Position numbers and translations under genes: made by a program | Source of the DNA: Owenia fusiformis | Lineage: Eukaryota; Annelida; Polychaeta; Sabellida; Oweniidae | Reading direction: 5' to 3' | DNA length: 64,000 bases | Assembly (NCBI GenBank): GCA_903813345.2 | Contig: CAIIXF020000011.1 | Coordinates: 20,627,754-20,691,753 of the forward strand | In this document: in pieces, positions 36,415-48,400 of the stretch | Position numbering within the stretch: the first letter of the stretch is position 1 | How the letters are laid out: each line of letters opens with the position of its first letter | Notes under the pieces: generated by a model | Database searches by the model: none | Seen by the model: only the letters and a program-made list of their open reading frames with translations | What the model was told of the DNA's origin: nothing

Positions 36415-39400
36415 TTAGTGAATGCCATTCCCCTTCGCTTTCTTTTCCTTCGTTCCTTTCGTATTTGGCTTTGGCTTGGTCTTTTTGTTCTGCACTTGCC
36501 CAAAATACTTGCCAACTGACGATTCTTAAAATATAAATGAATTTACACGTCGCACGAAACTGGGGACAATTAGCGTAACATTATGGCGTCAAAAACCGAG
36601 ACAAAACAATGAGCAGAATAGGGCGCAAACAGCCTTACAACGTCAAAAACGACAAGCGTCACATTTTTGTCAAGTTTAGTCAACCTAAAAATAAAACACT
36701 TTATCCTTATCTAATCATGACAAAATTCACAGGGTAGCAAGATCTCGAGGACAATATTCCTAAAATGTTTTTCAATTTTGAAAAACGGTCAGGAAATCCA
36801 CTTGGGGCGTTGGTAAAAATTGATATGTATGGAATTTGTGGTAAAAAATCGATGCGTCACATTTTTTTCAAGTCTCGAAAACCAGCTCTTATTTTAATAT
36901 TATTTACAAAATAAACAAACCGGTTATTGTTTTGTAAATTTCGCCATGACAATATTGTGCAGTTAATTTTTCTTTCAAATCTGACTTAAATTAGAGGGTT
37001 AAATGAAGGTAAACTTATTGCTCGTCCCATTCGCCTTCAAAACCTTACAAAATTTTGAAAATTTTAAAAGCGTTCATATAAGATAAATTGAGCTGGAGCC
37101 GTTAAGCAAGTGTGACGTCATAAATGAACATGTTCCATTGAATAAATTTTGAAATTTTAGTGGGATTTTTATCATTATTTCAAAAGTTATCCCAATTTCA
37201 ACGAGCCCTGTAAGCGTAAAGTGTTACGTCTTACAGCGTATTTGACGATGTCGGGATATATTTAACTTTAGAAATATGTTGGATCCCTTTAAAATTTTGA
37301 AGGAAAAATAATTTCACTGAAATGCGAATAAAAATACTTCAAAATGATATATAAAACACATAGCTAGCTTTTTAAATAAGGCAGAGATTAACGCTCGAAG
37401 CTGAGATTAGCCCGTATTTCCCGAATTGTCCCCAGGTCCGTGCACGTCATAATTACTTTTTACATTCTGATGATCATAAAAAATTCAATTTGACCTTCTT
37501 TTACCTTCTTCACATTGCTACATTAAATTATACCGGTAATCTATAAAAAAAATCTTAACGTTAATTTATTACTACAGTACCTGGTGGTGTTTTTGGTATT
37601 CTACGTTGACTTGTGAAATCATCTGAAATACAATAATGGGTTTAATTTTGCATTTGCTAAGCATGTTCAGTAGAAAATTGTTATTAGTGCCATCTATGTT
37701 AAAACAGAGCATGTACAAGTACAATTGATTTGTGTATTTAGGTATCAACGAAATAAATGCACTCTGACCATCAAAACCAAAATGAATTTCTGTCGTGTCA
37801 TTGAGTTCCTCTTCTGTGAAATGAAAATATCCACCAGTTGGTTTGACCTCATTCTGTGTTTGACTGTCTTCTCCCGAGGATGATGACGTGTCGCTTGACG
37901 ATGTACTTTCTGCAAATCATTACGTTAGATTATAACACATTCTTGTTTGTCTTTATTTTTCTATAAATCAACAAGGTCGGTTATATAATAATCTTGGGCT
38001 ATCTAATGAGTTTTCGGGAAAAGTCGTCGAGATTTGATTCTAAAAATTAATATGCAAATAGCCTATTTCACTTGAAACCTTACCTCCAGATTCCTCAAGC
38101 GATGGATTTCCCCCTCGTGGCCCAGGCTGGTTTATTTCGTCCTCAAGGTATAATGTACCTGTTGTTTTATGTTCAAAGGATCATTGCATACCTGTTAATG
38201 TAATTCGAATAACACGCATTTCAAACTTTGGTATTTGATAATGTTATGTGGTATTAAATGCAAACTCTCAACAAATTCTTTGTACAAGTTAGTAATTTCA
38301 AGCAATTGCCACGTACAAGTGGTACATTGTTACCTTAATGGATGCAACAATTAGATACAACATTATGAACATACCTAAACCTGGTTGGCTTTTTGCTCTA
38401 TCAACTTCAGGAGATGTGTGGGCTAGTCCTCTCCCCCCTACCTTAAACTCATTTGACTTGCTTTCTTTACTCGCCTGAAGGTTGGAAGGACACGACGCAA
38501 ATATTCCCCTGGATTGTCCTACAAAGAAGATCAATGACAAAATATTTAAAGTGTTCCTCTACTTTTTGCTTTATTGTGTTAGTTATGATATCGTATATCT
38601 GTTATGTTTGGTCATGGGAATAGATATTCCACATGTGTGTCGTAAAAAGTCACTCACTTTCGTCAATTTTGTCTCTTTTGCCATCCATTTCAGTGTTTGC
38701 TTTAGCAGGAGCGGCCCGCTCGTTTGTCAAGCTAGACACTAAACCCGCATGCTCTGTAACAAGATAATGGGCATCTGTTAAAAGGAAACGTTTGTGAATT
38801 GACCCATATTTATTTTGATATTTAACAACACTTTTTGTGATCATTTGATGAGATTATTTAATCGCATGCTTCACCATTGGTTTCAAATACACGAACGCAA
38901 GGTATATCTCTGAATCTCTCTGAGCAAAATACGAGGGGTGATCAATAAGTAATGGACGCTTTTTTACACGGATGCTTTTTATAGACCAATCCCTTCGATT
39001 TTCTTACCAGTGATACATCATTCAATTATCTATCAACTCTGAAGATTTGAAGACAAAATATATAATACATGTCGATATATCCTAATTTCCGTGGAGGAGG
39101 TACGGGTACCCCGGGACCGACATTTACGTCACATATTCTGAAGCTATTTTAGCTTGTTTAACATGCAATGCAGTTGAATGCAGGCTGAACAAAACAAACC
39201 ATTATGGTCATGAAATACTCCATTTTGTTATGCCATAGTTGATTTTGAATATTTTATCATCACTATGAGGTATTCATGCCACATTCATTCCACAGGGCCC
39301 TCTAAATAGGTTCCATCAAGTGCTACATGTACACAATTCCTCATCCTCTTAACTCAAGATTGTGAGACATGGCTGAATCCATTCTCTGACATTGTAGCAA

Positions 39401-42400
39401 GATACAGTTGCATGGGTTGTTTTATTTAATTAGTGTTAATAAACCTGCGTCCGTTCTCTATAGAAATAAGTAATATAGAAATAAACAAGTCACATGTGAG
39501 CAGATGTGGACAATATAATGCATTGGTCAAGGGCTCAATTTTGAGGTCCAGGGATATTGTTTTCTGAACATTTTGAGATCTGTGGACAGGTGCATTGTCC
39601 ATATGGAGAAGGGTGTTCCCTTCTCTCACCACCCCTTTCTTCCACAATGCTTTCTCAAATTGACCTGCAAACCCGTTCCATACAACACTCTGACATTTAC
39701 AATACTTTCTGTTTATGTGTTACAGGTCAGCAAAAAATTTCAAACAATACAGCACTTCTTGCATATAAAAAGTTCAAATCTAACTCAAATTTACCAAACT
39801 GGCTAAAGACTGAATATGTGACGTAAATGTCGGTCCCGGGGTACCTGTACCTCCTTCCCGGAAATAAGGATATATCAACATGTATTATATATTTTGTCTT
39901 CAAATCTTCAGAATTGATAGATAATTGAATAATGTATCACTGGTATGAAAATTAAAGGGATTGGTCAATAAAAAGTATCTGTGTAAAAAAGCGTCCATTA
40001 CTTATTGATCACCCCTCGTATGTTATGTGAAATTATTTACAAAGTATACTACTTATATCTGAGAATCTCTCTGAGCAAAATGTGTAATGTGAAATTATTT
40101 ACCAAGTATTTTGAATATTTCCACCGATACTTCAGCTGCGATACGATTCTGTGGATCGATCGCTACCATTCTGTGGATGACAGCCTTAACCGCCTTAACA
40201 ATTTCAATGTCTTCTTTGTTTACAGGCGCAACTGTAATTTCCGACTGTTTGTCCATTCCGACTGCCTGATTTAAAAGTAGGCCAATTGGTTGACAAACGG
40301 GAGAAGATTTTATTAGCATGCCCATAGTACCAGTGCCAACTGCAGAATAATGTAATTTAATAATTACAGGGTGGTCCAAAATGATGCTAATCCTATGTAC
40401 ATTTCTACTCCAAAATATACCGCATTTTGACTGAGCATACTTCAGTCAATTTTGGATCTGCTGTAAAGTTTATAGATGCAATCCATTTAATTATAAAGTA
40501 TTTAATTAGCCAACGTTTCACATGAAATCCATTTCTAAAAAATATACACAATATACACAATTTAGTGCTGTTTTTCAGAAATTCTTCCGAAGCAGTTAAG
40601 AAAATGTTGATTGCTATATACATTTCATAAAATAGCATTGATGAGATGTATTTACATATATGGTTTAGTAAAAAAACTATTATTGTGGCAATGCCAAATT
40701 AAGGAATGTTCAAAATAATTAAATTATATTTAAGAGCATGGAAGAAGGAACATGTGAGAGATGGGCGATTGCATAACCCGGAAAGCTAATCAAGTAACAA
40801 AATCGATCATGGATTCCACTTCCAATTAAGGCAATACTGAACTACCAATCATTTATAAAGCTTTACAGACAAGCTATTAGCACATATAGCATTGGTATTC
40901 TTAATACTTTGTACCTCATATCTTACCTACAGAAGGTATAATATCCCCATCTAATTTTTCAGCGTCGAGCATACCACTATATATTAATCCAAGGGCAAAA
41001 ATATCAACACTAGCTGTATACCGTTCATCCCTGAACATCTCAGGTGCCATGAAGCAAGGTGTGCCGACTTGCGTGCTCATCATGTAGCTCTTCATCATAT
41101 TTTGCTTTCCCTCTGCCAGTTTAGACAGCCCAAAATCTGTCAACTGTTACAAACATGAAAGACTGTGTGTTTTATGTGACACTGGCTCAGTGGAAAATGA
41201 AAAGCATTTTATGTTGGATTGTGTTTTTTATAACGACTTAAGGTCAGACTTGTTCAGAAAAATTGTATGTCGACTCCCTGCTTTTCTTCACATGGACAGA
41301 GATTTGAAATTTTTTAACTTAATGAGCAACACCAGTATTTACCTATATGTTGCAAAGGCCTGTGGCCAAATGCTTAAACTTCGTGAAAATTATCTATATA
41401 AATGATTTACATGTATTTATAGTGTCCTATAGGTCGTTGTCGGCCTGGGGTGTTTTAATTGTATTTTATATGTTTTATGACTCATGACACTTTAATAAAA
41501 TAAAATAAATAAAAATACAAAAATCGGGAGCTTTTAATATCTATATCTTATAGGTTGATAATAGACTATTTAGTAAGCGATGCAAGAAAGCTTATCGACC
41601 CTACCATTTTGGCGTTCATATTTGACTTTATTTCTGTTTTCTTTCAGTAAAAAATGGTTTGAGATTGAAATCAACATGCAAAATACGAATTTACCCAAAA
41701 TAACGACTGTGCATTCATCTTACCTTTATGACAAGTTTGTTATCCTTAGTTTTGAGCAAGATATTTCCAGGTTTTAGATCGCGATGTACAAGTCTTGCAT
41801 CATGTAAATGTGCCACACCAAGCGACATTTGATACATAAAATCGACTTTTAGAGCGACATCTATATTTCCTTTGTTTTTCTTGAAGTATTGAAGAAGGTC
41901 ACCTTTATCACAGTATTCCATGACAATCCACACTGATGTTTCTATCGTAAAGAAATCAAACAACTTCACGAGGTTGTTATGGTCCCCTAGATTCTGTAAG
42001 AGTTTCGTTTCTTCGTTTGGATCGATGCCTTTGGCCGTAAATTGTACTTCCTTAACTGCGACTGACTCTCCGCCTGTATGACATCCCCTTAATTTGTTAA
42101 AACAAAATTAAATAATGATACAAATAATATTCATACATGCATGTCAACCTCAAGAGTTATTTTACATTACTACTAGTTAACAAAAATGTTTATTCATCAC
42201 TTGATAAATGATTGCTTCACCTGTAGACGACTCCATATTGACCTTGTCCAAGCTTAGAAAAAAGATTCACTGAGTATTTATCGCAGATGAAAAGTCCTCT
42301 GCTCCTTGGCCATGATTACTTTTGTATTATACGTATTTTTCTTGTCACGTACTACATGGTTCTAATCATTAACGTTAGACCTAAATCCTCAGCGCAAATT

Positions 42401-42479
42401 ATTTGAAATTAGGGGTTCGAATGGTATCGAAATATTGATTAAGTGGGGGAGGGGATCACCTATTTCCGGTTGCCATCAT
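36415..42479 (-). CDS. protein kinase with Ser/Lys-rich C-terminal tail, 509 aa, 11 exons
   Basis: Exons, in gene order: 42,479-42,460, 42,304-42,221, 42,087-41,724, 41,143-40,927, 40,339-40,103, 38,753-38,658, 38,518-38,375, 38,158-38,084, 37,909-37,769, 37,622-37,581 and 36,524-36,415 (1,530 nt, all phases consistent). Seen: glycine loop GQGQYGVV (26-33), VAVKEV with Lys47, HRDLKPGN (136-143), DFGLSK (159-164), GTPCFMAPE (183-191), and a helix-F region DIFALGLIY. The domain ends near residue 307 with AIDPQNR. The remaining 200 residues are low-complexity (SSSDTSSSSGED; KTKPKPNTKGTKEKKAKGNG). All catalytic residues are present, so it should be active, probably on Ser/Thr (HRDLKPGN). Subfamily not assigned. 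Exons 1-2 are short and least certain; a non-coding exon probably lies upstream. Introns hold a LINE tail, a mariner element and a 0.9-kb repeat. Confidence 0.82.
36545..37450 (-). mobile_element. 0.9-kb inverted-repeat element, copy 2
   Basis: Seen: the reverse complement of the element at 14,424-15,310, with ends CGCACGAAACTGGGGACAAT and ATTGTCCCCAGGTCCGTGCA. It lies in the last intron of the kinase gene, about 20 bp from the acceptor of the final exon. Non-coding. Confidence 0.75.
38930..40020 (-). mobile_element. mariner element with about 200-bp terminal inverted repeats
   Basis: Seen: TACGAGGGGTGATCAATAAG at the left and CTTATTGATCACCCCTCGTA at the right, with TA at both borders. The inverted similarity runs about 200 bp inward, through GGTACCCCGGGACCGACATT on one side and its inverse on the other. 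Total about 1.09 kb, in an intron of the kinase gene. The transposase is reduced to a fragment. Confidence 0.85.
39426..39640 (-). pseudogene. mariner transposase remnant
   Basis: Seen: LLHMDNAPVHRSQNVQKTIS followed by LKIEPLTNALYCPHLLTCDLF, a decayed form of the mariner catalytic region (HDNAPxHxxxxxxxxL...L.H.PYSPDLAPCDFxLF). Lies centrally in the 38,930-40,020 element. The N-terminal half is missing. Confidence 0.8.
40021..40107. repeat. tandem duplication next to a kinase splice donor
   Basis: Seen: GAATCTCTCTGAGCAAAATG and GTGAAATTATTTACCAAGTA at 40,062-40,107 (the latter contains the donor of the 40,339-40,103 exon, read on the other strand). The same sequence recurs as GAATCTCTCTGAGCAAAA (38,911-38,928) and GTGAAATTATTTACAAAGTA (40,027-40,046), split by the mariner element. 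The duplication therefore predates the insertion. Confidence 0.7.
41148..41520 (+). mobile_element. 5'-truncated LINE tail in a kinase intron
   Basis: Seen: HERLCVLCDTGSVENEKHFM followed by LDCVFYNDLRSDLF, the cysteine/histidine motif at the C-terminus of non-LTR retrotransposon polyproteins. A stop at 41,403 and a 3' tail ending in AATAAAATAAAATAAATAAA follow. It lies antisense to the kinase gene, and its truncated end abuts the splice acceptor at 41,144. Confidence 0.8.
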
Positions 42480-42659
42480 TCTGAAAAAAATCAAAACGAA
42501 AGTTAAATTGTTTAGGGTTACCTTAGTCTTTATAATTTCAATATGCTCCTCAAACAAAGGAGAAATAATCTAAAATATGTAAAATAACGTACTTTTTCAG
42601 TATTCCTTCACCTCAATCTTCAATGGAAGAGATGTGGTCTCAATCCATAATACGCCTAG
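42480..42659. promoter_or_regulatory. divergent interval between the kinase and the second cGLR
   Basis: The first kinase coding exon (minus) and the first readable exon of the second cGAS-like gene (plus) are only about 180 bp apart. A TTTTTTTCAG acceptor directly precedes the kinase ATG, and a CGCCTAG acceptor-like site precedes the cGLR exon. Both genes therefore probably have further 5' exons and their transcripts may overlap. No clear TATA box. Confidence 0.35.
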
Positions 42660-45407
42660 GCAGCTAGCTCAACACGGGAAATTGAAGCCGATGTTCGTTT
42701 CAAGCGTTTATACAGCGAGGAGGTCAGACGCAAACAACTCTCATTATTCAAAGAACACCTTAAGAAGTTAAATGAAAAGGAAATGAAACTAGTTGCTGAG
42801 CAGATCGGAAGGCTAATCAAGTTAAAAAGTGATCGATTGGAACAATTTGTTGATGTCATCTATAACTATGCGAGAATCGATTACACCAGCCCTGAAATAA
42901 TAAAGCACGTTGAATACATTGAGAAATATGTGAAAGATATTACCGAAAAACTCGGGGATAAATTCCCTGTGTTTAAGATAGCAAAAGTTATTCCAACCGA
43001 AGGCTACAGCGACAAGACCATGGTCTTCAAAATCGTAAACAAATTGTTTCCTATGATGGTGCCCTGTCTGACACCCAAACTGTTTCCCAGGGAGTCCCTC
43101 AGGGATCCGTTTTGGGACCACTTTTATTTATAATTTATGTTAATGACCTGTTCACGGCGTCACAAAGTCTTAAATCTGTTTTATTTGCAGATGACACTAA
43201 TCTTCTAGCTTCTGACCATAATTTAACTAGACTTGTAAATACTGTCAATAAGGAACTCATTACTCTTGATGACTGGTTTAAAGCAAACCTCCTTTCTTTA
43301 AACTATTCAAAAACAAAATTCATCGTCTTCTCCAAAAAACGAAAAAAGGTTTGTCAACAAATTGAAATATTCATAAATGGAAAACAAATTGATAGGGTTC
43401 ATGAAATGAATTTTTGGGGGGTAACAATTGATGAATTCCTTGACTGGAAAAGTCACATAAAAAATGTGGAAAGAAAAATATCTAGAACCATTGGAATCTC
43501 ATTCAAATGCAGATACTTACTAAACATAAAAAGTATGTTAGCAATTTATAATTCTTTAATATACTCCTACTTGAATTATTGCACAATCATTTGGGCCGGA
43601 GCATATTCAGCTTTGGATAAACTGCTCAAATTACAAAAATCATACCTTCGTCTCATGGCAGGAAAAGACAGGTTTGAGCACTCAGCTCTACTATTCAAAC
43701 AATTTAGAATACTACCAATGCATGATATCTATCAATTAAATGTTGGAATTTTTGTTTATTGCTGGTATAACAATATATCAGTCCACCGCAAGATTTTTGA
43801 AAACTATTTTACGTTAAATTTTGACATTCATCGATATGAAACTAGACATTCACATGATATCCATGCCTTCAAGTTCAAAACAAATATTGGCCTTTATTCA
43901 CTGAAAGTTCAAGGTCAGCAAATCTGGAATTCTATATCTCATCATATTCGACAAGCAGCCTCACTCTCAATTTTTAAGTGTCTGTTCAAACAAAATAAAA
44001 TAGATGACATACCTTTATAATTTTAAAGATTTGAAAATGTCTTTACCAATTGAAAATCTGTACTCTGCCACATTTTTGTCTTATCAACTTATATATATAA
44101 ATATTATAAACTTAGCAGCAATTACCTGTTCCCATGCCCTGTGTCTCTGTCCCCGAGTGTTAATATTTTTACATTTTTGAAATGATTTCCAACAGACTTG
44201 GGCCAGTGTCATTCTCAGGTATTTCTCCACTCAATTTTTATTTTGTCTTACCTGTTGGCGTCACTGACCCATTTCTGTTCAGTTATAACCAACATATATG
44301 CTCTTGAGAGCGTCATGTTGTATTGAATGTCATGTATGTTTTCAAAATAGTAATAAATATCTGAATCTGAAAAAAAGGCGCCCTGATTACGTTAGGCTCT
44401 ACCTTGTATCCGTTCTGTCCTATGATAATACAAAGTTGCAATTGGCTGTTCTTGACACTCAAAAAGGACACCATCGAATAAACAGTGGTCAAATTAACAT
44501 CAAGGATCCATTTGTTCTAAAGGAGCTCGGTGAATTGTCGAAGAAGTACGCAATAAAAAAGCAACTGTTAAATCAAACTGTAGAAAAGAGCGAAGAATGC
44601 ATGGCTTTGAGTATTGACATTGTCGAAATTCTTAAAAAAGCAATTGATGAGTGTACCACTATGCTATCCAAGGATGTTAACGTTACAGCTAGTGGCCCCA
44701 ATATTCGGATGTCTATTAAAGCACCATTTTGTGACACTATCGTCGATCTGTCCTTTTGTTTTGAAGAGTCGTGTTCTGAAAATGGAAGATGTGTAGCTGT
44801 TCCGAAAATTCCAAAGTCAACTTCAATGGATTCGAAATTGAAATGTTCACTGGGGGATGCACCAATCGATTGTCATTGGTCACTAGAAATGTGCGATCAC
44901 CCATTGGAAAGCAAACGACGTCTACCCGAGGAGGATCCGAATGTGAAGCTTCTTGTTGTGTTGAAGTTCTTATCACATCCTCCACTCGACTACCGCATTC
45001 TCAAAACAATGATTATGCAGCACTTATTGAGCTGTTCCGAGGGTCATGCGACGCTTGCAACGTGTCTTCGGGGCATCATCCAAGAACTTTATACCAATTA
45101 TTACCTTTTCTTCGTATGCAAACACACACAATTAGCTCCAATAACGCCATATTGTGATATAGATTTCCCGGAAGTTGGGGTTATCACATCAGTTGACAAA
45201 CGAACGATGGTTCGTCTGTGTGTTGTATCGTATCTTATTGAAACAGTGTGGAAACGAGAAGATTGGAAAGATGTCGTTTTTACAGAGCCATTTTGGTTAG
45301 ATTACACAACATTACATAACGACGAGAGACTTTCGAGAAAAACCATCATGAGGGATGTTACAAAAGTCGTGATGAACGAGTTGAAACATTTGTTTTATCG
45401 GAACTAG
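42660..45407 (+). pseudogene. second cGAS-like receptor, catalytically degenerate and split by a LINE
   Basis: Seen: two coding halves, 42,660-43,022 and 44,376-45,407, in the same order as the cGAS-like domain at 33,292-34,640. Shared features are the FVDVIYNYARIDY / FIEAVYSRIKLDY stretch, SYDNTKL / AYDKTKL, IVDLSF / DVDLNF, CHWSLEMCD / AHWTVSIYD, and DIDFPEVGVI / DINFPQVKLI. An N-terminal charged helix replaces the OTU domain. The GS motif reads EGYSDKT and the ExD motif reads PDYVRLY, so two of the three metal-binding acids are lost while VDL remains. A 1.35-kb LINE sits between the GS-equivalent and ExD-equivalent positions; joining across it with GT-AG sites does not keep the frame. It is therefore a pseudoenzyme whose present copy is broken, or an insertion allele. 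The first exon start is set by an acceptor-like site; no ATG is assigned. Confidence 0.75.
43023..44375 (+). mobile_element. 5'-truncated LINE inserted in the second cGLR
   Basis: Seen: reverse transcriptase from LQNRKQIVSYDGALSDTQ through VSQGVPQGSVLGPLLFIIY and FADDTNLL to the C-terminal region ending NKIDDIPL (stop at 44,020). A 350-bp 3' UTR and a GAATCTGAAAAAAA tail follow. The frame is open over more than 320 codons, so the insertion is fairly young. No target-site duplication is evident. The family differs from the LINE pieces at 41,148 and 61,870, judging by tail and C-terminus. Confidence 0.88.
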
Positions 45408-48400
45408 AAAACATGAATGACAAATGACACAGTCTGTGATATTGCAGAAATGATTTTTAAATCTAAAATTTTTAGAATTACTACATTTAATGCAATATGT
45501 AAACGGAATGGGTTAAAAGTGCAGATCTTAACCATTTTTGAATTTCCGTTTAGGAAACTTCAGTGAGGTCCTGTTCAGATCATGTTGTCTTCTAAACTAT
45601 TTTTTCGCAAACATGTACTTTTTCTTAAACATATGATACTGACACAAGTTTGTGATAAAAATGTCGTTTGAATTCTCCCTACAACGCGTGTATAGTGCAA
45701 AAGGAAAAGTGGTACATTCAAGATGTCATCATTTTGTTACCGAAACGGTCCGTTTTGGTAACAAGCGTAATCGAGTGGAGCACCAGTGAGCAGTTTTGAA
45801 AATCATAATCATGATGATTAACAATTGACACTATCATTCAAAGAAGCATGTCCATGATTTGATACTACAGGTATATACTGTTATATCAGGCCTACATGTA
45901 ACCGTAAAACCTCTTTTAACTCCAATGTCCCTGTACATACGTGATATACATTGTACAATATGAACAAATACAAGAGAAACTGTGAAGTGGACTATATTAA
46001 TCCAAGGCTTGGTGTAATATTTGAAAATAGAATACTTCTTCAATCAGATGAATAAAGATGGCGACTTTGTTAAACAACTCAACAAATTATTAAACTTTAC
46101 ATATAGGTTTAAAGAGGTCGACACCGTTATGAGGAGGTATAATATAGAGAGGTTATAAGCTTGATATGTTTTTCACAACGTAAACGTGAACGGAAAATAT
46201 TTAATTTTGGTGATTGGTCATACGTATAGGTTGGCGTTTCAATTTTATATGCAAGCTTGTTTTAACTCCAAATACTACCAAAATAGCTTGATTGAATTAA
46301 ATATGTACCAATGACATATTACACGTTGCGGTGTAGTTCAGGCGCATTTACATTTCTTTGAATAAATCCCTTACATGCAGTACGAATATAGAATGTTTTG
46401 ACATTTTGTGATGTACAAGTGCATTCAAAGAAAACATATACATAACAAGTATATTCAGGAAACACAAAAATCATTTCCGATCGCACCCCAGTTCTTAGCA
46501 TAAACACTGAAGCTGAACGCGGTTATTTAAGCGAGACAACTATGTGCAATTATATTCGCGGAGCGCGCTCGGTGCGTTACACGTTTTCGTTTCGATTTAA
46601 AATGCAAGCTTAACCTCCCTATTGTGATACATTTTACGAATATTGTTTATCTTTGCGTGTTAGTCCCTGGCACATAAGTTGACGCGATTGCGTTGATTAA
46701 CGGCGTTGGAATTATGTTTGCCTGGTCTATCTAATGAATGCAGGCGTTTGTTTACGCAAGGGCGCTAAAATGGACCTTTTCCAAAAAATAGTTTACCCCT
46801 TGTCAATTTTCAAATCATTCGAGGATAATAATAAGTCTATAACTATAAAACATAGTTGAGTAGGTCATTATTTGCAGATTAATATAATAAAGATAAGTTA
46901 ATCATGATTTTAATTTTGAGTCGTAAGGACAAGTAGATCTAAAGAGTCCTCTTGACTTATTATTTACCATCGATCTTGAGTCAATACATTTCCAACGCCT
47001 TTGGAAGTCTACGGTCTGTCCTGTTCCTATGAAGTCTCTTAAGGGGTTCTGATGCAAGTAATCATCTCATTATTGAAGGCATTTGATTTATATCATTATC
47101 ACAGAAATGTTTTAATAATGCATGGGACCTTCATTTCAACAATAGGGGTATTGGTCCATATGGGGATGTATTATGCAAAATGTAATTATGCATTGTATTT
47201 GGGAGTATTGTCGTTGTACTAGTATTGTCAATGGGAGTATTAATCCAAATACACATGTACTTTACCTTACCATATTTTGATTTCTAATCAAATTCTTTTA
47301 CCAATGGTACATTTTATAGCATTTAATAATTCATTAATATAGGAGTTTCTAAAAATCAATCAAGTGAAATTTTAGTGGCCCATGCCCCTTAAAAATGACA
47401 ATGATCACCAAGGAGAATTATTTCTTCAACATGGCAAAAATATTCCATACTCGTTCAAGTTAATGCTAGGATGACAAAATAATTAGGTTAATGATACACT
47501 GTAGTACAAAGTGAGACGATTTATCATTCTATTTCTTTTACTATGTGTCATAAGTAGGTTAATAATACACCCGCTACCAGGAATGTCTAAAACACCAACA
47601 TAGAATAAATTACGTATTCACACATAGCAAGGAAGAATACAGGATATTAGCCATTCTTCAGATACATTGTTCATTACAGAAAACTGTAACAAGGCAAAAT
47701 AACAACCTTGTGTAGAAAAACTAAATACTATCATTGAATAAATAAAATATCACTCAAATAATAAAAATATTATCATTAGCCAATTTGGTGCTTATAAAGT
47801 GCTTTTCAGCTATGCAGAACACATGCAGTCTGCAATGTGAGTAAATAAGAATGTTTTTGAAAATGAGCAATACATTTTCTCATTTGTGCCCTGAAACTGA
47901 AGAGTGGCATCACAACCACTTTATGACACTGACATGAACGTATGACAGTATGACGTACATCTGGTCTTTCGCAATGAATAGCTATGGACACTCGAATGGA
48001 CGGTAAGTACCATTGTCCTATATGTAAACTATTAACAGGTCACACAATATAAAACTTGATGGAAAGTATATTTAAAGAATGATATACGAATTTGATACAT
48101 TGATTAGAGAATGTACAAATTGATACCCTCGTATTAAATTAAGAATGTTATACTGTTTGGTTCTTAGAATAGATGAGTGGGATACTATTAGTAATAACGG
48201 TGATAAACACACATAAAGACCATGAAGAGAACAATTGAATTTGAAGAAGTAAAACACTCGTGTCAAAGACACGCATTATTTGAGAGCAAGAAAAATAAGA
48301 TGTCAAATAATCGGTGTGCGAGTGCCATGCCAAAATGTTGGTAGCACGTAACAACTAAAGCTTGTATCGACTTCACAGTTTGTGTGACAAACTCTCGAAA

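Noticed and set aside
37572-37909. Single long terminal kinase exon ending at a stop at 37,572
   Set aside because: It is in frame, but a GT donor after GAT G at 37,769 plus two further phase-1 exons (37,622-37,581 and 36,524-36,415) give a model with flanking splice sites and a coding-like Lys-rich tail. Kept only as a possible isoform.
42075-42110. Kinase exon 3 beginning at GCGGAGAG after ATACAG
   Set aside because: That acceptor breaks the frame. The upstream acceptor ATTAAG at 42,088 restores it and adds GCHTG, giving the usual kinase VYRG....GE.VAVK spacing.
43022-44375. LINE removed as a GT-AG intron from the second cGLR
   Set aside because: A GT follows ACCATG and an AG precedes GCGCCC, but joining them gives GCG CCC TGA, a stop; the sites are also weak.
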